Of a stretch of 64,000 nt of DNA, positions 45,901 to 57,640 are shown piece by piece. Numbering within the stretch: the first letter of the stretch is position 1; every line of letters begins with the position of its first letter. Under the pieces are notes generated by a model. The model made no database searches. It saw only the letters and a program-made list of their open reading frames with translations, and was not told the DNA's origin. The translations under genes were made by a program, and so were the position numbers. The stretch covers positions 6,411,277-6,475,276 of the forward strand of contig NC_089281.1 of NCBI RefSeq assembly GCF_963678975.1, written 5' to 3'. Source of the stretch: Dysidea avara. Taxonomy: Eukaryota > Porifera > Demospongiae > Dictyoceratida > Dysideidae.

Positions 45901-48900
45901 ACTTTGCTTTCAGCTATGTTCAGCCTGTTTCACAGTGCTATAAATAAAGAACAGTAGGAGAAGCGCCTCTGCAATCAATCCAGTCACCACAGAAATTATA
46001 CAGACGATTCCCATATAGGGAAGCCATTGTGCTACTGCAAATGGACACCCTTGGCTGTCAGCAAAAAGAAATGGGACACAAAGGAGGACAAAGGTAAGTC
46101 CATGATGCATGCATTGTAAGTACTATGGTATGCCGAAAGACATCTTGGGATGAAGTGATGTCAAACAGTGAATAAAATCAAGCCTGTAGCCTTGGTTATT
46201 ATCTTGTTATGTTTGTCTGAAGGCATCAGGCAGGCAGGCAGGTAGTCAGTCAGCAGAAAATTCCATTGAACAATTTTTTTTAAATTGTAGTCATCTATTG
46301 GAAGCATTTAAGGTTGTACTAAAGTTAGGGTTGTACTGAAGGCACTTTTGGGCTTGGTTACACCTAGCCAATACTGCCAAGGTGCCAGGATAGTATTGTG
46401 AAGCTCCCTTTAAATGTGAAGAAAATCGACTAAAGCATGCACGAGTTATATCATTTTTTCAGAAGAAGATAAAGGAAAATACGAAGAAATATTAAGACAA
46501 ACTTAGAAGGTGTATATCTCAATGATGGCTGGAAGGATTCAGCTCAAATTCGAAACAGGAGGTGCCCCACCCTGAAGGAGTTTCTACAGCTAAAATGGCT
46601 AATTTCCCATCAGGCACTATCGAGCTACAGATGCATGAAAAGGGCATTTTCTTGGTACCTGTGAAATACACACTTGTCTGTCATGCACCTGCACTGGCTG
46701 TACTTGGCTGCACAACACACTATTATGTGTCCTGACATTAGTTATATGATGGCCACGAAGGATTTGCCTACTATATATGTCCAGGCTGGAGGGCCACAGG
46801 CCTGAGGGCATGGACATATATATCAGGCAAACCCCAAGTGGCCATGGTACAAGTATACCACTTGGGCATGCTCACCTAGTAGGTGAACAGAATAGATGGA
46901 GACAAACCTACATTCACCATATTACTTAAAGGTATCTAGATATCGATTGTGAGTTTAAATTTGGGCTGTGGCATTCACAAAAAACAAATGATTGTGGGTT
47001 TTGCTGGTTTTAGTGGTACCATTTCTAGCCTAGTAGCCCAGTTAAGGATGTCTAAAATAGTCTAAGGTGCTAAAGTAAGTGCTGAAGAGTATAGGTTAAG
47101 AATGTCTAAACCACCTTGTCACATGTGTTACATAGAAAACCATCCCCAACGCTGCACAAACAATTATTTAGTGGTGATGACGACTCATTCAATTATTTTG
47201 CCTTGAAGAGAACGTTTGGCCAGCTAAGCCTATATGCTAAACTCAAACCCACAATGCAAAACTTTAAGCAGCTTAATATAAGAGAACTGATGCTTTGTAG
47301 TTGCCTCAGCATCAAAGGCATTTGTGGTCAGGACTATATCATGATATCACCCTAACGATATCTAGATATCACCCTGTGGTCAGGGCAATATGTGAAATAT
47401 AACCCTGTAGTTTCCTTTGATCCGAGGTGTCAAAATGATGTATAAACAAATAGGACAATTTACTCAAATATTATCATAGTTGTGCCCTTGTACTAATATA
47501 CATGTGGGCCAAGGTGAAATACACATGGTCCATGCACTTACAAATGCGATCTCCTTTAAAAGCTCTTGCAACCTGCCACTTGATGGTGATCTCATTACCA
47601 GCCTTCACTGACTGTAAATGAAAGCATAAACATATCAGGGATACTATTGCGTGCCCATACTATACCCACCTCTGGTGACACAGTCAGTGACATAGTGCTG
47701 GGGTCAGGAGGTTGTGGCAACAAACAGTGAGTGCTAGCAAATGATGTTGGAGTTTTAATTGTCATCTGTGGATTGACAGAGATGAATACACAAACACCGT
47801 GTTATGTATGTTGAATTTAACAACACAACAATACATCATAACATAATGGGGTTTAAGTCATGCACACTACAATCACACAGTTTCTATTTCTATACAGTAT
47901 GTTACACACCATACAAAATGTGTAAATTTACACATGCTGGTCACTGTCTTCTAACCTTGTTCGATAGGTGGTCATAAACCTAATAGGCTAAGATAATTGC
48001 ATGGCTTTAGGCAGGAACTTATAAGCGATTAAGGTTTATAAGCTCTTACTTAAGGTGCTCTGCTATGTCATGAACTAAGTGCCATTATCAATAGCCACTC
48101 AGCTGGATAACTTTAAACCAACTTTCAGAAATTGCTTCTGTGTAGCTATCATGTCCCTACATGAAATTCAGTAGTTTTAAACGTAAGGGAAAGTAGCAAA
48201 ATTCTTCTATATGGATTGAAGTACCACATAAACACTCTATGTGTATCAAGTCTAAATTACATCACTATTCATACAATCACACTATGAGTAGCAATGCAAA
48301 AGGTGCACGACTTATGATCCCTAGTACTACAGAAAACCTAGTGGAATTGTGAATTCATAGTTAACTCAAAGCTTATGTGATCGATAACACATACCAAATT
48401 GCTATGTGTGAGCAATTGTGGAGTTAAAAAATGTCTATAAAAAGTGTGGGTGGGTACTCAGGTTATAATCAACACAGTACAGCATGAAAGAAGGTAAATA
48501 ATCTTTGAACACATACAGTAGTTTTACTGTTATAATCTTTAGCAGGAAACTATATATATAAATCTAATTACATTACATGTAAATATACCTCACCTTGAAG
48601 CCATATGCTATTTCATTTTCTAGATCTACTAAAGCATATGCCCTCAACTCAGTTCCTTCTTTCATTTTAGCATAGTTTTCAATTTCGACTTCAGCCTTTC
48701 CAGCTTTCTATATCATTAACAGATACACTTGTCACATGACCTGGTTCTTGTTTCTCTTTTAACACACACAAACACACGCAGCATACATACACAAACATGC
48801 ATGCACATATGCACACGCACACGCACATACACACACATGTTTACATACAAAAGCAAAAAGGCTAAGCCTTTGGTTGCTGTGTACATGGTCTTTTTTACCT

Positions 48901-50457
48901 AGTGGAACACTGGGCCACCTATAAGGGCAGGAAAGCTATCCTGAAGTACTCCACAAGAGGCTGTGATATGTCTCAGGAGGTCAGCTGTGGGCCTTAAAGT
49001 TCACTTGGACCTTACCCACTTTATGAGTCATAGATAATTGGAATCCATCCCATTAATACAGCTAGGTAGGCTAGGCTGCTTCCCAAGTTAACAAAAGTCC
49101 CCATTTACAGCTGGGTAGACTATAGCAATTTTCTTACTCAAGACAACAATAGCAAACTAGTCATCACTGAGAATTGAGCCTGCAATTACCAGGCTGATAC
49201 TCCTGGCTATGTTGCCTCATGCAACACTAACACACACACACACACACACACACTATCCATACCTTAGCTCGGTATACAAATTCTCCCATTTTTGATCCAA
49301 TGTAGTGTGTACTAACACCTACTCCTTCTATAGCAGGTTGATAACATAGGATTCCATCACTTTGCTGCAGACACAACACAAAAGGCCAATCATGTAACAA
49401 TCAACCATTCCTCCTTACAAAGAAGATTGCAGCATCACTTCTTTGAAAGTTCTCCACATTGTCTGCAAAACAATAAGAATACAGGCCACCCTTAGCCCAA
49501 CTTGACTCCCTCTTCTCACGAGTACTGACATCAATGGGAGGGTTACCCTATATACAATATATTAGGTAGAGATCTACATGGATGTGACTTACAAACTCAA
49601 ATCTAATAGATGCTTTTCTGTCCTTCTGATCAGTGAACACAGCTTTGAGGTGAAGTGGTTGTGGTAAAGACTTGTGAGCCCTCCAGCCTGGTTTTCCTTC
49701 TGAAGGAGGGGTACCTGTACTGCAGATTGTAGTGATATAGTACATACATAGATACTTAAGACATCACCTGGTATCTTGATGTTCAGCCTCACAGCCAGTG
49801 TACCAGTCTTTGCAGACTCAATGTTAAAATTTGGTGTGTCAAGGAAGCGATAGTTACGATAAGACTCCACTCCAATCCAAGCATCATCACATTTTGCCCA
49901 ATCACCTGTTCCATCATCTATAGAGTGTGCAATGAGGCACGCCCACTATACAGCCACACATACCTCCAGTGCAATAGTACCCTTCTACATCAGTGATAGC
50001 GAGATTATCATTGTCAGAGTTTGTGACTATCAGTGTAGCAGTAAATAGGTTGTTCCACTTTCCTAAATAGAAAGAATACACATACATTGATGTATATAGT
50101 AGAATATCAGTCCATACCATCTCGTGTTTCCAAACTGGAGTTAGCTTTGGTGTCACCTTTTTGTTGTAGTTGTAATGTACAACTATAGCAATGCAATCAA
50201 TAAACATGAAATGTAATAACAAATTGCAGAGAGCTCAGCCTCACATATGGACCCACAACAATTATCTGCATATGTACATAATATACTGTATGTATACCCT
50301 TCATCTGCTTCTGTTTTATAATCAGTCTTTCTGTTCTTAGAATAATCCTCCCCCACATCAATCACAGGTCCCTACACACAATTAATTACCACAAGTTCAC
50401 TACCAATACAGCATCGTGTACCTCAGTTACATCCTCTGGTAAAGTGTAACTAGTTGT
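42986..50457 (-). CDS. 13-exon chain with C-terminal SKICH-like domain, 5' end not fixed
   Basis: Exons (minus): 50457-50422, 50371-50298, 50182-50118, 50062-49964, 49917-49768, 49714-49593, 49547-49419, 49364-49263, 48707-48594, 47765-47670, 47611-47542, 43247-43165, 43111-42986. All are GT-AG, all phases agree, and 421 codons are open to the stop. The first two thirds contain GKWNNLFTATLIVTNSD, AKCDDAWIGVESY and SWAKGGLYSYCFADN, which I cannot assign. The last ~90 residues (SPESVKAGNEITIKW, GDRIYVYP, STAGVYEVRYYP, FTVV) match the pattern of SKICH-like beta-sandwiches (D-W-I-x-L-Y, A-G-x-Y-x-F-R-Y). There is no membrane segment. The 5' end is open: the exon chain 63295-57110 would join in phase 0 (see that entry). 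One intron (47541-43248) is 4.3 kb and full of repeats. Function unknown. Confidence 0.75.
44177..45062 (-). mobile_element. 5'-truncated LINE, RT tail remnant, in an intron
   Basis: Minus strand: SIGVHISSSLKSSTHCE, NAYKILRLIRRTF, LYLTLVQSRLTYCSQLW (about 44890-44858), then after shifts LERVQRRAMKYIL and YKLDLL. This is the thumb and tail of a jockey/CR1-type RT (L-x-x-x-x-V-x-S-x-L-x-Y-x-S-x-x-W, L-E-x-x-Q-R-R-A-x-x-Y-I). The 3' end near 44180 is followed by a taaataaataat tail. Decayed by stops and shifts. Confidence 0.75.
45264..45459. mobile_element. Tigger/pogo-like MITE
   Basis: CAGTGGAACCTCTC at the left and GAGAGGTTCCACTG at the right are exact inverted ends with TA on both sides. 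CAGTGGAACC ends with TA duplication are typical of pogo/Tigger elements of the Tc1-mariner superfamily. 196 bp, no coding capacity. Confidence 0.85.
45546..45745. mobile_element. Hairpin MITE with ends ttagggatcatag
   Basis: agggatcatagaaaaaaagt pairs with actttttttctatgatat; ggacatttaatccctaattc pairs with gaattagggattaaatgtcc. Same family as 14181-14465 and 57832-57975; it directly precedes composite-repeat copy C. Confidence 0.75.
45778..46410 (+). repeat. Composite dispersed repeat, copy C
   Basis: attatgactgatgaacctg, then caccacagaaattatac, gtaagtccatgatgcatgc, tgtctgaaggcatcagg, an aggcaggc run, and gggcttggttacacctagcc. Same order of blocks as copies A and E. The minus-strand frame 46110-45910 is not evidence of a gene, because the same antisense frame occurs in copy D. 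Confidence 0.7.
46763..46829. repeat. Inverted repeat with GC-rich centre
   Basis: tttgcctactatatatgtcca pairs with tggacatatatatcaggcaaa across ggcctgagggc. Its centre and a nearby cacctagtaggtg (46877) resemble the palindrome and cacctaataggtgg of the element at 19671-20720, so these are related elements. Confidence 0.65.
47768..48590. other. Intron sequence, nothing recognised
   Basis: Lies between two exons of the SKICH-like gene. No repeat boundary or frame of note. Confidence 0.4.
48764..48842. repeat. CA-rich microsatellite
   Basis: Imperfect acacac / acatacac runs in an intron of the SKICH-like gene. A second, pure (CA)n of about 28 bp is at 49226-49252. Confidence 0.8.
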
Positions 50458-50689
50458 CTATAGAACAGAACACAAAAGTAAGCTTTTGTGAAACCAAAAT
50501 TCCTATGATTCAACCAGCACACAGTTTAAGTAATCAGGAGGGTATGAAATTAGGAAAGCATGGAGCCAAAACATAGTTATTTAAGACGTTAAAGGTAGAA
50601 CAGAATGCATTGAGCTAGGTTCCTACAACAGTAGCTCCTTATCATTGAATGGGAGATGGAGGCATAGGCTGTATAAGTACAGTACCGCC

Positions 50690-50922
50690 CAGAGGTAATG
50701 TTACACTCGCAAGCAGTTGACACTCGTGTAGCCAATTTTCAACCCGCAATTTCTTTGGCATGTGTGCTAACTAACTCACTACGTGTAGCCATGACACATG
50801 AGCTCCCTCGGGCAGCTGCTCCAGTAACCACGTGCCTTTGCACGTGATTTATTCCAGTTGTGCGTCGTGTCGAGTGGTGGCCTGGATTTGAGCACTCGTG
50901 AGGGATTGTAACGTTACCTCTG
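50690..50922. mobile_element. MITE with ends CAGAGGTAATGTTAC
   Basis: cagaggtaatgttacactcg at the left and cgttacctctg with caatccctcacgag words at the right are inverted with small differences. 233 bp. The interior carries CpG-rich palindromic words (cacgtgcctttgcacgtg). Confidence 0.65.
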
Positions 50923-51029
50923 AGTGTTATATATTATACTTACTTACATAACATGTTAGCTTGCCGGATTACCATTTAATGTTCAGCATTTCTTTGTTGC
51001 TGGTATAGTGTTCACAACTCTTTTTACCC

Positions 51030-51640
51030 AAGCCCATCCTTTTTATACAGCTTGACTGTTTTGTGTGGTATGTGCACAGTCCCCCTTCAATTAAAGGTGG
51101 CATGCAATGTAGGGGTGTGCGATAATGAAAACTTTACCGTACCTCATTATCACGATTATCATGATACTTGACTACAATGTAATCACTAATTAGATACTGT
51201 AAATGTCTCTATTAAATTATCACTGTGTCACTCATTATGCAGTTGTGCGTGTTTTATAGGAAATAGTATCATGACAAAAAAATTAAAGCATTAGTTAGAA
51301 TTATACCTGGAATTGTAAATTTTCTCATTTCAGGTTGGCCACATGTAGTTTACAGAAGTATCCGGAAATTTCTTATTATCACAATAATGAAAATTTTCGA
51401 TCAATAACAATAATGATTTTTCATGATAATCGATTATTCACAATTATCGCACGGCACTACTGCAATGATGTTAAATTGTAATATTGGCTTTCGTGCATTA
51501 TTAAAACTATTATCATTAACATCATTGCAGCCATTTCATGGCCGCCACCTTTGATTTCACAACTTTTTCACCCAGGCTTTTAGAAGCCCTTTTATACGGC
51601 TTGGCTGTTTTTGTGTGAATTTCACTTCTTTTTGTATACC
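51030..51640. mobile_element. Hairpin MITE, relative of 23241-23495, split by a hAT MITE
   Basis: cttgactgttttgtgtggta on the left side, and gtggccgccacctttgattt-type words with acggcttggctgtttttgtg on the right, match the family at 23241-23495. It is interrupted at 51110-51459 by a second element. Confidence 0.6.
51110..51459. mobile_element. hAT-like MITE, TIR TAGGGGTGTGCGATAAT
   Basis: taggggtgtgcgataat at the left and attatcgcacggcacta-like right end are inverted. Flanks atgcaatg (51102-51109) and ctgcaatg (51460-51467) form an 8-bp duplication with one mismatch, as expected for hAT. It interrupts an older hairpin MITE. Confidence 0.75.
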
Positions 51641-52482
51641 CAGAGCCAACCATAAACTGGATTTGAGGTTTGACATAAAATCATTCTTCTTATCTACAGA
51701 TGCAATGAAGATGATATAAAACAAACTACTGCTCTACCAAAACAGAAAAATACTTACCAATCCGATACCAAAGCCAATTTATATACTGATATAATTTTGT
51801 GCTTGCTTGTTCATGGCTATATAAAGTTGCATTGTAGTGCCTGTATTTGTTTGCAATAGTGTATTCATAACAAAATAAATTCCTTCCAAGTTAGGTATAC
51901 ATGGTCGTACTATTTGTCTATTAGGATTTTGTAGTGACTGTTTCATTAGAGTATCTCGATTTTTCATGCAAAACATGATTAGTTGCAGTTGCTCAATTTT
52001 TACAAAGCAAATCCTGTGCTAGAATATGATTTTCAGCCTGTTGCCACAAGTTAGCACTTATTATGATAATTATGATGATGACAATTGGTGTGAGTAGGTC
52101 TTAGTAGTAGTGTACTACCCCACTGATCTGTGCTATAATACCAGCTTTGATTAGATGGAATATTTGAAAAGTTGTAGTAGTATTGTATTACAGAGTTTAT
52201 TTGATTACTTTTGTAATGCTCTAATAGAGTGCACATTGTTTTGGACTTCTAATAGAACACACATAGAATGTTCTAGATTTTCCATTGGTAGATCTATGAA
52301 ATTATGAATTTTTACTATTGAGTAGATTTTAGCTAGAATTTCAAGTAGAAATTAAGTGAGATGAACAACTGTGATGGCAGCAGCTCAGTTGTTAATGATT
52401 TGGGTGTTCAGTATGTAAGTCCCTGGTTCAAATGCTGGTAGCTAAGTTTCTTTTTGTTGACATTTTGCATGCAACTTTTTAC
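51641..52482. other. Intergenic or intron, nothing recognised
   Basis: Contains tgactgtttcattagagtatctcgat (about 51928-51960), a copy of the dispersed motif. No gene. Confidence 0.35.
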
Positions 52483-52845
52483 TAGGCTTGAGCCAATTAT
52501 GCTTTGAAAATAGCCTATTATGCTTTTGAGCAGTGCTCAAAACTTCAGCCTATTATGCTCAAAGTTATGCCTTCAAATCAAGATTATGCTCTAGAGTTGG
52601 CTGTTTTATCAGAGTATATCAGTCTTTCCTGACTGTTGTATTAGAGTAAGTGACTGCTCTATTAGAGTATCTTGATCTTTTTTCCGTGAAGTGTAAATAA
52701 TCAGCAAAAAAAACAATAAAAAATAATAACATTGCACATATTAATTAAAAATCTTGAAAATTGTCATATTATGCTGGCATAATGCTTGATGTTTTTGCTA
52801 GCCTATTATGCTCAAAATTATGCCGGCATAATTGGCGCAAGCCTA
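52483..52845. mobile_element. hAT-like MITE, TIR TAGGCTTG with exact 8-bp target duplication
   Basis: taggcttgagccaattatgc and gcataattggcgcaagccta are inverted ends. CTTTTTAC is present exactly on both sides (52475-52482 and 52846-52853). The interior holds repeated attatgct words and a full copy of the dispersed motif (52612-52676). Confidence 0.85.
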
Positions 52846-52853
52846 CTTTTTAC

Positions 52854-53649
52854 CCCGCGGTGACTGTTAGAGTATTGCAACCCCAAAATTTACAATTGTT
52901 TGGTTTTTGTCTTTAACTTTATAGCTGTCAATGTGACTTCTTTTTAATCACAAAAGGTTTGAGCTATGATGGTTAACCTATACGCATACCAATTTTTAAG
53001 TTATTTCCATAAGCAGTTTAACCTGTAGGCATGACAACAAGTCAGCCTTTTTATGCAAGTAATCGTCCATAGCTCTATATATGACCATTACTCAGATTTG
53101 CACCAAACTTGGTAGGTGGTTGTGCCACAATATGCTACAATACGTTCTTAATTGCACCAAAGCTCAACAAAATTTAGCAACACATTTGCATTTTATTATG
53201 GTTTTTGTAAAGTGTACAAAAAATTATATACCCCTCAAGTCCCCTATAAATTAAGCCAAAGTTTGAAGGATCATGTTTCACGATTGCATCAGACAATCTT
53301 GCTTATGTGGGGTGCTGAAGGTGGAGGGAATTTGCAGTATAAAATGATTCCAATTCAAGAAGGGAGCATGGAGCTACATATACATGAACATTTCTTCCTG
53401 TAAATATACTCACAGTGTGGCAAGCCAGCTTTCTTGGCCGCACGACACACTACCATGTGTCTTGATTAACTATCACTTCAAAAAAAAAACAAACACAGGT
53501 TTCCAATTGTATCTATACTAAGACTCAGCTAATACCTTCCCTGTAACTTTGCAGAATAAAATCAACCATACAGCCGTAAATTACAATATGCCATATAGAC
53601 AAGCAGGCTAGTTGTTTCAACTGCAAAATTAAATGAGATGATTACTTAC
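52854..53649. other. Intergenic or intron, nothing recognised
   Basis: No frame or bounded repeat. gtgtggcaagccagctttcttggccg near 53413 recurs near 23010, so it is probably a repeat fragment. Confidence 0.35.
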
Positions 53650-54029
53650 CACCAGTGTAATTGACCACAGTAGAGCATGGCATTCTATTGAGTAAAACTA
53701 TTAGCCAACTTGTTTACCGGATCTGCAAGAATCCCACATGTTAGTACAAACTTAATTTTACAGTAGAATGCAATAAACTTTAGAGATTATTTCATCCTGA
53801 TTATCAACATGGCTGTCCTGCCTATTTCAATGTCTCTATCTGCAGTACTGCTCAGCCTGCTCATATTTCCTCTGTGCAGGGGTGGCTGCTGCTGGCTAAG
53901 GGTGCTAAGCACCTGGCTGCTGTGGAAAAGGTAGGAGATGCATTCCACTAGTTGTGGAATCTTTTGGGGGTCTGGACACCTTTTGCACTGACAATTCTTA
54001 GATCCATTGCTGATAGTACCACTACTCAT
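53650..54029 (-). CDS. Weak hypothetical coding pieces
   Basis: The minus frame 54029-53787 (80 residues, starting MSSGTISNGSKNCQCKRC and containing four cysteines near its start) has no match that I recognise. A short candidate exon at 53684-53650 (after caatag, before GTAAGT) reads MPCSTVVNYTG in one frame. Neither connects in phase to the first certain exon of the SKICH-like gene at 50457. They may be 5' exons of another transcript or chance. Confidence 0.2.
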
Positions 54030-54204
54030 AGTGGTGTTCCAAACCCAAAGTGGCTAGGAAAACTTAATTTTCAGAGTGTTTATAGACAAACAATGCCAGG
54101 ATGATTTTACAATATTGGGCTCTACAAAGTTTAGATGATGACCTTCCCTTTTCCCCATAATTGTACTTTCTTTGCTGTAGTTATCATACAGTACGGTAGA
54201 ACTG

Positions 54205-54900
54205 TATGTTAGGAATCATGGAGGTTTGGGTTTTTCTGGCCAAAAAAACCAGTTTCACAATACCATCCTGGTGCCTTGACAGTACTGGTTAGGTATAAGC
54301 CCAAACGTGCCTTCAGTATGACCCTAAATGCTTCCAACAGGTAGCTAAAAATTGTATTTTCTACTGACTGACTAACTCCCTGATGCCTACTGCCTGATGC
54401 CTTCAGACAAGCATAACTCAATAACAAGGCTACATGACGTCGCTTTTTCCCTAGATGTGCTTTTTGGCATACTGCAGTACGTAAAATGCATGCATCATGG
54501 ACTTACCTTTGTCTTCCTTTGTGCCCTATTTCGTTTCGCTGACAGTCCAAGGTGTCGATTCGCAGTAGCACGATGCGTTTCCCATTTGTAAACGGGAATC
54601 ATCCGTATTTTCTGTGGTGAATGGATTGATTGCAGAGGCATCTTTGTTCGTAACGCTGTGTAATGGGCTTAAAATAGGTGAAAGCAAAGTGTAATGGCCA
54701 CTTCACTTTCAAGTCAGTAATTGATAGTTGGGGTACGCAAATTGTCTGTATTTTGTGGTGGCTGGATTGATTTCAGAGGTGCTTCTCTTGCTGTTCTTCA
54801 TTTGTAGTGTTGTGTAACGGGCTGAACATAGCTGAAAGTGAAGCGTAATAGCCACTTCCTTTTCAAGTCAATAATTGATAGCTGGGGCACGCGTTCATAT
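54205..54900 (-). repeat. Composite dispersed repeat, copy D with internal duplication
   Basis: Minus-strand copy: it starts with ttgattatcaattactga-type sequence near 54880 and ends ccaaacctccatgattcc at 54213. A block of about 140 bp occurs twice in tandem (about 54606-54738 and 54749-54895), sharing tggctggattgatt / gaatggattgatt, tgtgtaacgggctgaa / tgtgtaatgggctt and aagtcaataattgatag. Confidence 0.65.
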
Positions 54901-55681
54901 GAAAATATTAACTCTGGTACCATCCTTTCTTTTGATGCAGTATGCATGGGTTTGGATAACCAAGTGAAGGTTCGGATAATTGAGGGAGCACTCGTGTATC
55001 AATATTATTTCCCTCCTCTCCCCTCCTGGAAATAATAGAGGGTGAATATAGCCAGCCATGGCTTCTGAGCATATATATTACTGCTTTAGTGAGCATATCA
55101 TTATCGTTGCTCTACTGCATTCAAACAATGTCCCTACAGTAGCCCAAATACATAGGTGGGGATATTATGACAAATGACGCAGATATAAGTACACAGTGGA
55201 ACCTGGTTTTTTCCTAAGACTGCCCACCCACAGCACAAGATGGTATGTGCTGGACAACTGAACAAAGGGTATCAAGGAGACAATTCCCAAACATTACTAA
55301 GACAAGTGGGACTCCACTTTTACTAAATCCATTAGCAGTGGAGCCCTAGTGTAGACACCAATGGAAGAACTACAAATACAGTGGATAGCTGATCAAAGCA
55401 ACGAAAAACCTAGACAACAATGAAGCCAACCTAAAACTACTGAATACTTATTTCCCACTTAGTGGACAAAAGAAAAGGTAGAGGCTTATAGAAGATAGTA
55501 CCTTCGTGAGCTAATAATGGATGTAAAAGTGGTATGTGAACGTGCTGGCCATTTGTGCAACATTTGATATTGTCATGATTCTTAAAGACAGAAGATAAGA
55601 GGCAGAAGGAGCAAGGAGGTTGAAATTTTATTGTTATTCCATTTTTTAGAGGTAAAATTGTATTGGTAGAGGTTGAGAGGA
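54901..55681. other. Intergenic or intron, mostly unrecognised
   Basis: cacagtggaacctgg at 55195 looks like a single end of a Tigger-like element; a matching right end was not found with confidence. Confidence 0.35.
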
Positions 55682-56694
55682 CAGTGGCATAGCCAAGGGG
55701 GGGGATTTTCCCCTCCCCCCTCACTAAGTGGTGTTTTTTTTTTACTTCCATCACAAGCTTACCAGTAACTGACATGCATCCTAAATTACTGTTTGTGCAC
55801 TACTACGCGAGTGTACACAACATTCAACTCATTTGTGAATCATGATAATAATATAATGATTTCTTGTGCGTTACAAGCAATGAATAAAACGATGCGCTAA
55901 ATATAGGGTATGCTGGAATCCCCAGGAGTTTCCCCTGTATAGACACTATGCCTTCACCGAATGGAAATATTAGATACACAATTTAGCCTACACTACTCAC
56001 GTGATAGTGCATTTTTCAAACCTAAAAAGACAAATGACCCACTCAAAGTGATCTTGCAAGAGTCACAATTCAGAAATGTCAGGTGATATGTGATGACGCT
56101 ACAACCTACTGTCTACGAGGTGATAAAGTGTTCCAACTTTGTTTTCCCGAGTTAATCACACTGGATCTCCGTACAGTGCAGTGGCATGCCAGTTTAATTT
56201 TTGTTTACTTTGTCAGTCAGTCAGACGATCCGTCACAAACAGGAGAGGTGTAGAGCTGGGATTTCGTGCCAATACATGGAATTTGAATTTTGCCGGCTGA
56301 AGTGAGTGAGCTTGTCATACTGTGTCATTGTGCTAGGACTGCAGTACAGACTGTGGCTGATGTAAGTAACTGTGATACATTGTATTTGTACTAAAATATT
56401 CACAATATAATTCTATTGGATTGTGGGCGAATTTGTTGGAGTACAAATGTGGCACACGTGATGATGCTCGACAAAAATACTTCCACTGATAAGTGATAAC
56501 TGGTAGCAATCAGTAATGAAGTAGTTATGTAGCTAGTTACATAAGCTATAATAATATAACACCGTATGTTGGCTAGCTCATCATTGGGTCATTAGCCTTT
56601 TGTGCAATTATGAACAGTGTCAAGTGTTTTTTGGGGATACCTGCCCCCCCCCCCCCCCCCCACCACCTTCTGGCTAGCTACACCCCTGCCACAG
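55682..56694. mobile_element. 1-kb non-autonomous element with poly-C end
   Basis: cagtggcatagccaaggggg at the left and ctggctagctacacccctg at the right are diverged inverted ends. Near the right end is a run of about 18 C, mirroring G/C runs at the left. No long frame. Same end type as 40617-41225; a further end (cagtggcgtagctagcccag) starts at 63914. Confidence 0.65.
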
Positions 56695-56953
56695 GAACCT
56701 CAGAAACTGTAGGTTAAATGTAGAGTGTACGTCCATTACATAAGGAGGGTCCTTTAGGAGAAGTTCTACTGCACGTACATGTACACCAAACTTAGTTCAC
56801 CAGTTACCACTGGCACTCTCCAAATGCAAACTAATGTATATGCAAAAATATAGTACTCTGCTGTGTGTTACTCAAATATAAACTCAACAAATAAGCTGCA
56901 GCTGGCAATTACTTTTCTATTAGACACAAGCTGTCCACTGTTTGTTACAGAAA

Positions 56954-57604
56954 TTACATGCAAACATTTAAATAGTAAAAAAAATTTTTTTGGGATTTTG
57001 GATAAGTTATTCTCCATTGAATTTCAGATAGAATGATACCAAAACTGCACCCTTTTTTTCTGGGTACATAGCTTTTTTTGCATTTGACTACTGGATTATA
57101 TAACTTTACCACTTTCTGACTAGAGGTTGACAGGTCTTCAATCCTGTCCAATGCTGGAACAGTGCCAGTCAAGTTGAGTATAGCTCTCTTTGTAGTAACT
57201 TGTGATGAGCTGGCTGGTTTAACTGACACTTCAATTGCTGGACAATAACAGTGGATATTACATAGTCTACATGTAGCACTAACTTACCAACAGCTGGTCC
57301 CTCAGCCACAGTTACACTGCCTTTAATGCTCCACCCAGTATCACTGGTCTTCTTAAGAACAACACTACTCCCTTCCTAGTATGTATCCAACCAATACATG
57401 GCTGGTTACAATAAAAGTGACCCATACATACATACATCAGTGTACTCTTTTAGTTGCTCCACGCTAAACAGTTTGATTCCATTGTACCTGTTCTTGTGCT
57501 CACCACAAGCAATGTACACCTTATTTTCCTCAGATAATCCCACCTAAACGTTAAAACAACATACTTCCTCAAAGCTGTGCATGTTTGGTGTGTGTGTGTC
57601 TGTG

Positions 57605-57640
<36 letters not shown>

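Noticed and set aside
45910-46110. Minus-strand 66-residue hydrophobic frame as a small membrane protein
   Set aside because: A similar antisense frame occurs in copy D of the same dispersed repeat, so it is repeat sequence.
51737-51764. 28-nt candidate exon before gtaagtattt on the minus strand
   Set aside because: Its length does not fit the phase needed by the exon at 50457 and it has no coding signal beyond the donor.
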